Shown here piece after piece: positions 1 through 4,986 of a DNA stretch of 7,576 nt (position 1 is its first letter; each line of letters begins with the position of its first letter). Both the position numbers and the translations under genes were made by a program. The notes beneath the pieces are model-generated. The model was not told the DNA's origin. It did not search any database and worked only from the letters and a program-made list of their open reading frames with translations. The stretch covers positions 1-7,576 of the forward strand of contig CAMWYL010000155.1 of assembly GCA_947178465.1 (NCBI GenBank). Reading direction: 5' to 3'. The DNA is from an uncultured Lachnospiraceae bacterium (lineage in GTDB: Bacteria > Bacillota > Clostridia > Lachnospirales > Lachnospiraceae).

Positions 1-36
1 TGAATTGATAAGATTTTCTTGAAAGGAGTGTACCGG

Positions 37-96
37 TTGAACCTGAAAAACAGGTGCGTCATTAAAGAAACTCAGAAAGGAAACTTGAGAAAATGA
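37..96 (+). CDS. Possible 19-codon leader ORF (TTG start)
   Basis: A short frame opens with TTG at 37 and closes with TGA at 94-96, overlapping the ATG of the next gene in an ATGA arrangement. A strong Shine-Dalgarno sequence, AAAGGAG, lies at 22-28, eight bases before the TTG. The predicted peptide is lysine-rich (L-N-L-K-N-R-C-V-I-K...), with no motif I recognise. It could be a leader that couples translation to the membrane protein downstream. Equally, the AAAGGAG may be a relic, because any upstream gene ends outside or at the very edge of the window (stops at 1-3, 6-8 and 20-22 in the three frames). The non-ATG start and tiny size keep confidence low. Confidence 0.2.
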   Translation: MNLKNRCVIKETQKGNLRK

Positions 97-380
97 ATAA
101 AGAATTAGAAGAAACGGTATTAAAAGCAGCAGATTACACAAATCGTGAGACAGAGCGATATACCAAAAGGGTTCATTGGCTCTTATTAGCAGGGGTTGTG
201 CTTTGGTTTGTTTCTCAGATAATAAGCCATACAAGCCTTGTCGAGAACAATGTTGTGAGTGCAATCTCTGAATTTTCCAATGGAGCAGCATGTGGAATGG
301 TGATTTGCGGAATAATCATTACAAGTCGCTATGGGCAGAGAATAGCAGCATTTAAACAACGATTGTTAAAGAGGCAATAG
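93..380 (+). CDS. Small two-helix membrane protein, function unknown
   Basis: This 95-residue protein is not one I recognise. The N-terminus (1-25) is charged and probably helical. It is followed by a hydrophobic segment at about 28-45 (HWLLLAGVVLWFVSQ region) and a second at about 60-78 (a Gly/Ile/Cys-rich stretch). The C-terminal tail is strongly basic (RYGQRIAAFKQRLLKRQ). Arginine and lysine on both outer flanks predict a hairpin with both ends in the cytoplasm. The ATG at 93 follows AGAAAGGA at about 74-81, a slightly long spacing. Small two-helix proteins of this size in Firmicutes often sit behind a small helix-turn-helix regulator gene. No such gene is visible, since the window begins just upstream, so this is only a suggestion. 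The local sequence is more AT-rich than the rest of the window, which fits an accessory origin. Confidence 0.6.
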   Translation: MNKELEETVLKAADYTNRETERYTKRVHWLLLAGVVLWFVSQIISHTSLVENNVVSAISEFSNGAACGMVICGIIITSRYGQRIAAFKQRLLKRQ

Positions 381-398
381 AGACATCCAATTTGTCTC
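380..398 (+). terminator. Weak hairpin after the membrane protein gene
   Basis: GAGACA (380-385) and TGTCTC (393-398) form a perfect six-pair stem with a seven-base loop, starting on the last base of the stop codon. There is no T-run after it, so it would be a poor intrinsic terminator. It may act only as a 3' end stabiliser or be chance. Confidence 0.2.
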
Positions 399-428
399 AT
401 TCAAAACGAACATCCGCAAAGTCACTTC

Positions 429-463
429 AAAAAGGAAAGAGTGCCTGAACCGGACACTCTTTC
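429..463 (-). terminator. Intrinsic terminator of tRNA-Leu
   Basis: Read on the minus strand, GAAAGAGTG (463-455) pairs perfectly with CACTCTTTC (443-435). Two inner C-G pairs extend the stem around one bulged base, and a run of five Ts follows (433-429). It begins three bases after the discriminator base of the tRNA, so it should define the 3' end of the tRNA precursor. It also separates this unit from the convergent membrane protein gene. Confidence 0.85.
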
Positions 464-465
464 TC

Positions 466-545
466 TGCGGATAACAGGACTTGAACCTGCACGGTCTCCC
501 ACCAGAACCTAAATCTGGCGCGTCTGCCAATTCCGCCATATCCGC
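466..545 (-). tRNA. tRNA-Leu, anticodon UAG
   Basis: The reverse complement folds as a complete class II tRNA. The acceptor arm GCGGATA pairs with TATCCGC, and the D stem is GCG/CGC around a GG-containing loop. The anticodon stem is CCAGA/TCTGG with loop TTTAGGT (anticodon TAG). The long variable arm TGGGAGACCGT is typical of leucine tRNAs, and the T arm is GCAGG-TTCAAGT-CCTGT. The discriminator is A (466), as expected for leucine identity. CCA is not encoded (AGAG follows), so it must be added after transcription, as for many Firmicutes tRNAs. The tRNA reads CUA and, by wobble, other CUN codons. It stands alone with its own promoter and terminator. Confidence 0.97.
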
Positions 546-580
546 CTATATCATATATTCGCGCCACACAGCGCAAATCC

Positions 581-609
581 ACTATATCAAATCCGATTTT
601 AATTGTCAA
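581..609 (-). promoter_or_regulatory. Sigma-A-type promoter for tRNA-Leu
   Basis: On the minus strand a perfect -35 box TTGACA (609-604) is followed, after exactly 17 bases, by TATAGT (586-581). Transcription would begin near 574, giving a 5' leader of about 29 bases before the tRNA. Such a near-consensus promoter fits a constitutively and strongly expressed stable RNA. Confidence 0.8.
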
Positions 610-714
610 CACCAAAAGCCCTTGTTCTTGGCTTCTCCACTGTATCATAGATATGTTGCGCTTTGCGGCGGGATTACTGACTCCCTTCCCAACTTACACT
701 TACTTCCGCATTGT

Positions 715-1011
715 TTATGTTTTTCTCATATACTGCTTCAGTTGATCATAAAAATTTTCCCTTGTTCCTGCCATAATCACAACAATCAGCTTATCCTCCA
801 AATACTGTACCGTATATGCCAATTCATAATTTGTCTTATTGTAATAAATATCATATCCATACACGCCGGATAAATCGCCGGTCTTCGCTTCACCAATCGT
901 ATGATCTTCCCTGATTTTATCAACTGCTTCCTGATACAGCAGCTTCAGCTTTTTGTCTTTGAGTTTCTTTATGAATTTAGCTGCCGGCGGAAGGAAACGC
1001 ACCTCTGTCAT
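715..1011 (-). CDS. RelE/ParE-family toxin of a type II TA module
   Basis: This 98-residue basic protein has the RelE/ParE layout. An N-terminal strand (VRFLPPAAKF) leads into a lysine-rich helical hairpin (about 10-36). A four-strand sheet follows (GVYGYDIYY, YELAYTVQY, LIVVIMAG), and a C-terminal helix starts at GTRENFYDQLKQY. Arg84 and Tyr88 in that last segment lie where RelE-type mRNA interferases carry catalytic Arg and Tyr residues, so ribosome-dependent mRNA cleavage is likely but not proven. ParE members of the same fold instead poison gyrase. Its ATG overlaps the antitoxin's TGA (ATGA), and a GGAGG sits seven bases upstream inside the antitoxin gene, so translation is probably coupled. 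Length is normal for the family and no damage is visible. No good terminator is evident between 610 and 714. Confidence 0.85.
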   Translation of the reverse strand: MTEVRFLPPAAKFIKKLKDKKLKLLYQEAVDKIREDHTIGEAKTGDLSGVYGYDIYYNKTNYELAYTVQYLEDKLIVVIMAGTRENFYDQLKQYMRKT

Positions 1012-1388
1012 CCTTTTTCCTCCATGCCAAAGACATCATCATATGTTTCATACCCTGACTCCGAGGATGCAGCCCGTTCTGCTTCCGCAAACATTGCCTC
1101 AACAGCAGGACGTACTTGCTTCTGTGCCTTTTTGAAACGGTCAAGCAGATCATTCCCGCTGTACCCCTGCGCAATCAAATCTGCCAATATCTGCTCTGCA
1201 AATTCTCCCCCTGTGTTTGTTTTTGCGGGACGGATAATCAGTTCATTTCCGCGCACCATGCACTCCGCTTCTGTGGAAAATCCCAACATGGTAAAAAACT
1301 TTTGCGGAATTGTTATCTGCCGTTTTGAGGAGATGCTTACTTTTTTCATTTCCATGGAAACACTGCCTTTCATCATTGTTGCCGTCAT
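1008..1388 (-). CDS. AbrB/MazE-fold antitoxin
   Basis: This is the DNA-binding antitoxin partner of the downstream toxin. From the chosen ATG it is 126 residues. Residues about 15-56 match a SpoVT/AbrB swapped-hairpin domain: a strand with VSISSKRQITIPQKF, then a hydrophobic turn, then a strand with ECMVRGNELIIRPA. The rest (about 62-126) is helical and charged, with ILADLIAQGYSGNDLLDRF and an acidic C-terminus containing YDDVFGMEE. This part is the likely toxin-neutralising region. A GTG at 1394 could extend the frame by two codons, but it lies only about two bases from the GGAGG. The ATG at 1388 has an eight-base spacing and is preferred. The gene is first in the operon and presumably represses its own promoter. 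AbrB-fold antitoxins are classically paired with MazF or VapC toxins; pairing with a RelE-fold toxin is less standard. Confidence 0.85.
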   Translation of the reverse strand: MTATMMKGSVSMEMKKVSISSKRQITIPQKFFTMLGFSTEAECMVRGNELIIRPAKTNTGGEFAEQILADLIAQGYSGNDLLDRFKKAQKQVRPAVEAMFAEAERAASSESGYETYDDVFGMEEKG

Positions 1389-1395
1389 TTTCACG

Positions 1396-1403
1396 CCCTC
1401 CTT
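1396..1403 (-). promoter_or_regulatory. Ribosome binding site fixing the antitoxin start
   Basis: AAGGAGGG on the minus strand. The GGAGG core ends eight bases before the ATG at 1388 but almost touches the GTG at 1394, which decides in favour of the ATG. Confidence 0.75.
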
Positions 1404-1431
1404 ATCATATGCAAATCAAAGAAATAATATT

Positions 1432-1444
1432 CTTGGTTTCCAAG
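1432..1444 (-). promoter_or_regulatory. Candidate operator palindrome of the TA operon
   Basis: CTTGG-AAA-CCAAG is a perfect five-base inverted repeat with a three-base centre. It lies about +6 to +18 relative to the transcription start predicted from the promoter at 1456-1484. Type II antitoxins commonly repress their own operons through palindromes overlapping or just behind the promoter. The position therefore suggests an autoregulatory site for the AbrB-fold protein. Function is inferred from position and symmetry only. Confidence 0.4.
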
Positions 1445-1455
1445 TATCCGTGTTC

Positions 1456-1484
1456 ATTGTATGTGATTTTTTTTAACATGTCAA
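1456..1484 (-). promoter_or_regulatory. Sigma-A-type promoter of the TA operon
   Basis: On the minus strand a perfect -35 TTGACA (1484-1479) and a -10 TACAAT (1461-1456) are separated by exactly 17 bases, with an A-run in the spacer. Transcription should start near 1449, leaving a leader of about 60 bases before the antitoxin ATG. Confidence 0.75.
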
Positions 1485-1509
1485 GTGTTTCCCCACGTCC
1501 GGAAGCAGG

Positions 1510-1543
1510 AAAAAGCGGTAAGCCCATTATGGCCTACCGCTTT
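1510..1543 (-). terminator. Intrinsic terminator of the galactanase gene
   Basis: Read on the minus strand, AAAGCGGTA (1543-1535) pairs perfectly with TACCGCTTT (1520-1512). An inner GGC/GCC extends the stem past one mismatch, around a short loop, and a run of five Ts ends the element (1514-1510). It lies about 35 bases after the galactanase stop and just before the TA promoter, so it insulates the two units. Confidence 0.85.
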
Positions 1544-1578
1544 CATCTCCCTTAATTCGAGGCGTTCAAGAATATTCC

Positions 1579-3648
1579 CTAATCTGAAACCTTATTCAAC
1601 GTAAAATCGTCCACCGTTCCCCAGCTTCTCGCGTTACACTTTATGCGCACGCCGATGGTAAGCTTTCCATCCGTAACCTTTATCTCCGGAATGGTCGGAT
1701 TCTTCCAATCCGCATAGGTCGTCATCATAAAAGGCTCTGTCTGCTCCCCGTCGCTTGTAACCGCATATAATTCCATGGAAGCATCCGACGACAAATCGCC
1801 GCCCTGCGCGTAAGCGCAAAGTCGATAGGTCCCCGGCTCCAAATCCGTAAACTCCTGCTCAATGGAAAACTCCATATCGGAATCCTCCGACCAGAAATGA
1901 AACGCAATCTCACCGGTATACGCGTCATCCTCCTTCACCTGATAATCCGTCGGATTGGTGTCGCCCGCATACGTGACCTTCCACATGGAGGTATCGCTTT
2001 CCTCAAAGCTCGGATTTCGGACAAGGTTCGTCATTATGACCTCAACATGGCCGGTAACCATCGTCCCATCCTCAAGCGTACCTGTGATTTCATAGTTTCC
2101 GCCGACATTGACGTCGATTGCGGCAAGCTGCGCCGCATCCCATGTAACAGTCGCCTCCTTATTGGCAGAACGGTCATTGTAAATCACCTCCACCGTTTCC
2201 GGAAGCTCGATTTTCTCACCGACATTCAGAGAAACGGAAATATCCGGAATCGAATCAATTGCCAAAGGCGCGGTTGAACCGGACTTTAAGTATTTGAACA
2301 CATTCAGAGATTCAAGCGGGTGTCCGTCAAAATCAAACATCGCCTGATTATCCCATGAACAGCCGCCGTAATACAGCCCCGCATCCTCCGGATCATAATC
2401 CGACGCATAGCTGCTTGCCCAGCCGCTTCCGAACTCCTCCCATATGGGAGAATTGTCTTCCGTCGCCTTTCCGACCGGAATCCATACGCCCTCCCAATAG
2501 AATACGCCGATTACGCCGACTTCGTTTGCCGCAGCGCAGACGTCGCGAACCATGGATGCCTGGCCCTGCACGGTCGCAGGATACCCCTCCACCAAATCGT
2601 CTATACCGACGAAGCTGTTCCCACTGCCGTCGCCATCCTCGGAGGTATAGCAATAAGACGTCTCTGCAATCATAACCTTCTTACCGTATCTTTCCTGAAG
2701 CAGCTCGGCAACACGCTGCATATTTTTCATAGAGCCATCCCAGAACGGATAGAAAGATAATCCGAGAATGTCATAATCCAATTCCGCACTGTCCAGATTG
2801 GCCGCCAGACTGTCCAGCTGCGCTTTATCGGTAATCCTCGTATAATGAACGACAATCTGAATATCCTTTCCGTAGGCTTCCGATATTTCACGAACCCCTC
2901 GGCTTCCCGCGCGCAAAAGCTCCGTAACGTTTGCAAGCTTGGTCTCTCCGGACATTCCGTAGTTGATTTCGTTTCCAATCTGTACCATTCCGACATCTAC
3001 GCCGGCATCAAGGATTTCCGTAAGGCTTTCCTTGGTAAATTCATAAAGCGCGTCGCATTTTTCCTCGCAGCTCATGCCCTCCCACGCCTTGGGCGCATGC
3101 TGTCTCTTGGGGTCTGCCCAGAAGTCGGAATAATGAAAATCAATACACACCTTCATACCGTACTTGGTCGCACGCTTTCCAAGCTCGATTGCGGTCGCGA
3201 CATCATTATTTCCGCCGCCGTACCCGTTGCCGTTTTCATCATAGGGGTCATTCCATACGCGCAGACGGATGTAATTGACGCCGGCCTCCGCTAAGGTCAT
3301 AAAGACATCCTGCTCTTCCCCTTCAAAATTATAGTATTTTACGCCGCTCTTCTCCTCCACAAGCACGGAAGATGCATCCATACCGCGGATAAAATCATCC
3401 GAAATATCCGGTATCGGCTCTATATAGAGTCCCCCTGCTTCCGCCCCTTCCGTCGGTAAAGCTGCAACAGTCTCGGAAGCAGCCTCCGGCTCTGCTGATG
3501 CCTGCGTTTCGGTTGACACTTCCGTCTGCACGGATGCCTGTGTCTCCGCTTCCGGCTCCGTGCTGCCTACCCCGCATCCGCACAAAGCAGCAGTGCAAAG
3601 ACTGACACCGATGCATAATGCCAATAACCTTGTATGTAATCGTTTCAT
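1579..3648 (-). CDS. GH53 endo-beta-1,4-galactanase lipoprotein
   Basis: This enzyme cleaves internal beta-1,4-galactosyl links in pectic galactan and type I arabinogalactan at the cell surface. From the chosen ATG it has 689 residues. Residues 1-25 are a lipoprotein signal (MKRLHTRLL, hydrophobic core, lipobox LCGC with Cys25). Residues 29-73 are a low-complexity Glu/Thr/Ala/Ser/Gln linker. Residues about 78-455 are a GH53 barrel, with RLRVWNDPYD, IDFHYSDFWADP, Glu227 in QIGNEIN as acid/base, and Glu329 in MIAETSY as nucleophile. Residues about 465-537 resemble a bacterial Ig-like (Big_4-type) domain. Residues about 540-689 (NLVRNPSFEE... onward) resemble a beta-sandwich carbohydrate-binding module, possibly CBM61, a galactan binder known next to GH53. 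The catalytic domain alone is the usual size (B. subtilis GanB is a bare GH53 enzyme). The frame could open at 3681, but the GGGAGG lies inside that extension and the signal peptide starts at 3648. The gene is monocistronic, divergent from an AraC-type regulator, and intact. Confidence 0.93.
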   Translation of the reverse strand: MKRLHTRLLALCIGVSLCTAALCGCGVGSTEPEAETQASVQTEVSTETQASAEPEAASETVAALPTEGAEAGGLYIEPIPDISDDFIRGMDASSVLVEEKSGVKYYNFEGEEQDVFMTLAEAGVNYIRLRVWNDPYDENGNGYGGGNNDVATAIELGKRATKYGMKVCIDFHYSDFWADPKRQHAPKAWEGMSCEEKCDALYEFTKESLTEILDAGVDVGMVQIGNEINYGMSGETKLANVTELLRAGSRGVREISEAYGKDIQIVVHYTRITDKAQLDSLAANLDSAELDYDILGLSFYPFWDGSMKNMQRVAELLQERYGKKVMIAETSYCYTSEDGDGSGNSFVGIDDLVEGYPATVQGQASMVRDVCAAANEVGVIGVFYWEGVWIPVGKATEDNSPIWEEFGSGWASSYASDYDPEDAGLYYGGCSWDNQAMFDFDGHPLESLNVFKYLKSGSTAPLAIDSIPDISVSLNVGEKIELPETVEVIYNDRSANKEATVTWDAAQLAAIDVNVGGNYEITGTLEDGTMVTGHVEVIMTNLVRNPSFEESDTSMWKVTYAGDTNPTDYQVKEDDAYTGEIAFHFWSEDSDMEFSIEQEFTDLEPGTYRLCAYAQGGDLSSDASMELYAVTSDGEQTEPFMMTTYADWKNPTIPEIKVTDGKLTIGVRIKCNARSWGTVDDFTLNKVSD

Positions 3649-3657
3649 AATAAAAAT

Positions 3658-3663
3658 CCTCCC
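3658..3663 (-). promoter_or_regulatory. Ribosome binding site fixing the galactanase start
   Basis: GGGAGG on the minus strand lies nine bases before the ATG at 3648. An upstream in-frame ATG at 3681 would place this site inside the coding region and add eleven residues before the signal peptide, so 3648 is preferred. Confidence 0.75.
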
Positions 3664-3694
3664 TTTCCCATTTCCGTGCATCTCAATGAACCGC

Positions 3695-3723
3695 TTTACT
3701 TTTTTGGTCCTTTTTCCTATAAT
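3695..3723 (+). promoter_or_regulatory. Possible promoter of the AraC-type regulator gene
   Basis: TTTACT (3695-3700) and a perfect TATAAT (3718-3723) are 17 bases apart. The -10 box lies in the left arm of the inverted repeat at 3717-3753. Transcription would start near 3730, inside the repeat's spacer, and give a leader of about 113 bases. The -35 matches consensus only partly. An alternative -35 (TTGACC, 3731-3736) has no convincing -10 partner. Confidence 0.45.
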
Positions 3724-3753
3724 TATGGTGTTGACCTGATACCATAATTATAG
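3717..3753. repeat. Perfect 13-bp inverted repeat in the shared regulatory region
   Basis: The arm CTATAATTATGGT (3717-3729) is repeated in exact reverse complement at 3741-3753, with an 11-base spacer (GTTGACCTGAT). Equivalent points of the two half-sites are 24 bases apart, a little over two helical turns, so a dimeric regulator could bind one face. Each arm contains a TATAAT reading inwards, so any bound protein would cover the -10 regions of both opposing promoters. It lacks a T-run and is AT-rich, so it is more likely an operator than a terminator. AraC-family proteins usually prefer direct repeats, so the protein that binds here is uncertain. Confidence 0.8.
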
Positions 3754-3776
3754 AAAATTATTATGTTATACAGCAA
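3747..3776 (-). promoter_or_regulatory. Probable promoter of the galactanase gene
   Basis: On the minus strand TTGCTG (3776-3771) and a perfect TATAAT (3752-3747) are separated by 18 bases. The -10 box lies in the right arm of the inverted repeat. The start would fall near 3740, giving a leader of about 92 bases that contains the left arm. The weak -35 fits a promoter needing an activator. Confidence 0.5.
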
Positions 3777-3842
3777 TACCGCAAAACGATTTAAGGGGTT
3801 TCATTTGTATCATATTCGGGATTGGAAAGGACGGGATAAATA

Positions 3843-4919
3843 ATGAAAGCAGCGGAAACCGGCGGCATAATGGATATGCTTGAGGCTCTCGACAGCCTCG
3901 ACTCCTCTATTAAGGTACAGAACGGCGAGAGCGACTTCGGCCGTTTTTATCACATGGACGTCCCATTTCAGCTCACGCTGGAATATTGTAACGGCTCTGC
4001 GCCCGAGGATTATGTAAATGTCGTCACGCTGTCCTTTGAGAAGTCTCTTCTGTATCAGGAATCATCTGTCACAAAGAACGTCTCCTACGCCAAAAACGCA
4101 CCGCATTTCCATGACTTTTTTGAATTTGTAATTGTTTTAGAGGGAAATATTGTTCAGAAAATAGAGGGGAAGGACTATCTCTATACGGCAGGCTCCTGCT
4201 GCCTCATCAACCGCAGTCTGCGCCACGCAGAGCATTATCCCTCCCAAACCAAGGTCCTGTATATCGGTCTTTCTCCCGACTTTGTTACAGGACTCTTTGA
4301 CACCGCGCAAAGCTCCTTTTTCCCGAGTGAGAAGGAATTCTGCGACAGCGATATTTACCGTTTCATCACCGCAGATTTGAAGGCACCCGGGAAGCGGGCA
4401 TACCTTGACTTTATCCCCGCCTATCAGAACCATCAGCCTGCGGCACGCCTGCACACCATGGCCGAAGACATGATACAGACGCTGCTGTATCCCCAATTTG
4501 GCGCTTACTATCGGATCTGCGGACTGCTTTGCGGCTTTTTGAATTATCTGTCCTCGTCACAGCATTATCACTGTACCAATATTCGATTGGATACCGGCAG
4601 TGACTTTCTGCTGTTTTCACGTATTACCCGCCTCTTTGAGGAGAGCGACGGCCGCATGACGCGCACCGAGCTGGAGCAGTTCTTAAACTACAGCGGAGAC
4701 TATCTGAACCGTATCGTCAACAAATACACGGATATGTGTCTCTACGACTACGGTATGACCTTCTGCCTGAAAAAGGTCGCGCAATGCCTGACGGAAAGCG
4801 ACGAATCCATCAGTGCCATCGCTGCGAGGCTCAAGTTCACCAACCGCACGCATTTCTATGCCCTGTTTAAGGAAAAATACGGCGTCACGCCAAAAGAGTA
4901 CCGGAAGCTGCACTCCTGA
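3843..4919 (+). CDS. AraC-family transcriptional regulator
   Basis: This 358-residue cytoplasmic regulator has the two-part AraC layout. Residues about 70-150 form a cupin-type sensor, with an HFHDFFEFVIVLEGNIVQKIEG core and a second strand pair ending in NRSLRHAEHY. The middle (about 150-255) is helical and cysteine-rich, without a motif I recognise. Residues about 258-356 carry paired helix-turn-helix motifs: TRTELEQFLNYSGDYLNRIVNKY, and then ISAIAARLKFTNRTHFYALFKEKYGVTPKEYRK, the classic AraC signature. The ATG at 3843 follows AAAGGA by about eleven bases; the ATG codons at 3870 and 3876 have no clear ribosome site. It is divergent from the galactanase gene across a 194-base region, so it most likely senses galactan-derived galactose or oligosaccharides and controls that gene. 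The ligand is inferred from context only. Confidence 0.92.
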   Translation: MKAAETGGIMDMLEALDSLDSSIKVQNGESDFGRFYHMDVPFQLTLEYCNGSAPEDYVNVVTLSFEKSLLYQESSVTKNVSYAKNAPHFHDFFEFVIVLEGNIVQKIEGKDYLYTAGSCCLINRSLRHAEHYPSQTKVLYIGLSPDFVTGLFDTAQSSFFPSEKEFCDSDIYRFITADLKAPGKRAYLDFIPAYQNHQPAARLHTMAEDMIQTLLYPQFGAYYRICGLLCGFLNYLSSSQHYHCTNIRLDTGSDFLLFSRITRLFEESDGRMTRTELEQFLNYSGDYLNRIVNKYTDMCLYDYGMTFCLKKVAQCLTESDESISAIAARLKFTNRTHFYALFKEKYGVTPKEYRKLHS

Positions 4920-4950
4920 GTGCCGCCCATGACGGGATTATACCCACAAC

Positions 4951-4976
4951 AAAAGCGCAGGTCCACGCCTGCGCTT
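4951..4976. terminator. Terminator hairpin shared by convergent genes
   Basis: AAGCGCAGG (4953-4961) and CCTGCGCTT (4968-4976) form a perfect nine-pair GC-rich stem with a six-base loop. It lies 33 bases after the regulator stop on the plus strand and 10 bases after the aspartokinase stop on the minus strand. On the minus strand it is followed by TTTTGTTGT, so it should terminate aspartokinase transcripts well. On the plus strand the T-run is poor (GCTATTTGTTTT), so regulator transcripts are probably stopped less efficiently. Confidence 0.75.
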
Positions 4977-4986
4977 GCTATTTGTT

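Noticed and set aside
37..45. TTGAACCTG also occurs in the tRNA-Leu T arm (481-489), a possible attachment-site duplication.
   Set aside because: Only nine bases match and the flanks diverge at once. An attachment site normally extends to the tRNA 3' end, which this does not.
610..714. Terminator after the toxin gene (AAGCC...GGCTT followed by four Ts).
   Set aside because: The stem has only five pairs with a nine-base loop and partly overlaps the spacing needed for the tRNA promoter; too weak to report as a feature.
481..873. 130-residue plus-strand open frame across the tRNA and toxin gene.
   Set aside because: It runs through a clear tRNA gene and antisense to the toxin, with no ribosome site and no recognisable domain.
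901..1476. 191-residue plus-strand open frame opposite the TA operon.
   Set aside because: It is the antisense shadow of two well-supported overlapping genes and has no plausible start signal.
3475..3565. Tandem repeat in the galactanase linker.
   Set aside because: It is a compositionally biased Glu/Thr/Ala/Ser/Gln linker with only loose repetition, ordinary for secreted enzymes.
3649..3681. N-terminal extension of the galactanase to an upstream ATG.
   Set aside because: The extension contains the GGGAGG ribosome site and would place a non-signal-like stretch before the lipoprotein signal peptide.
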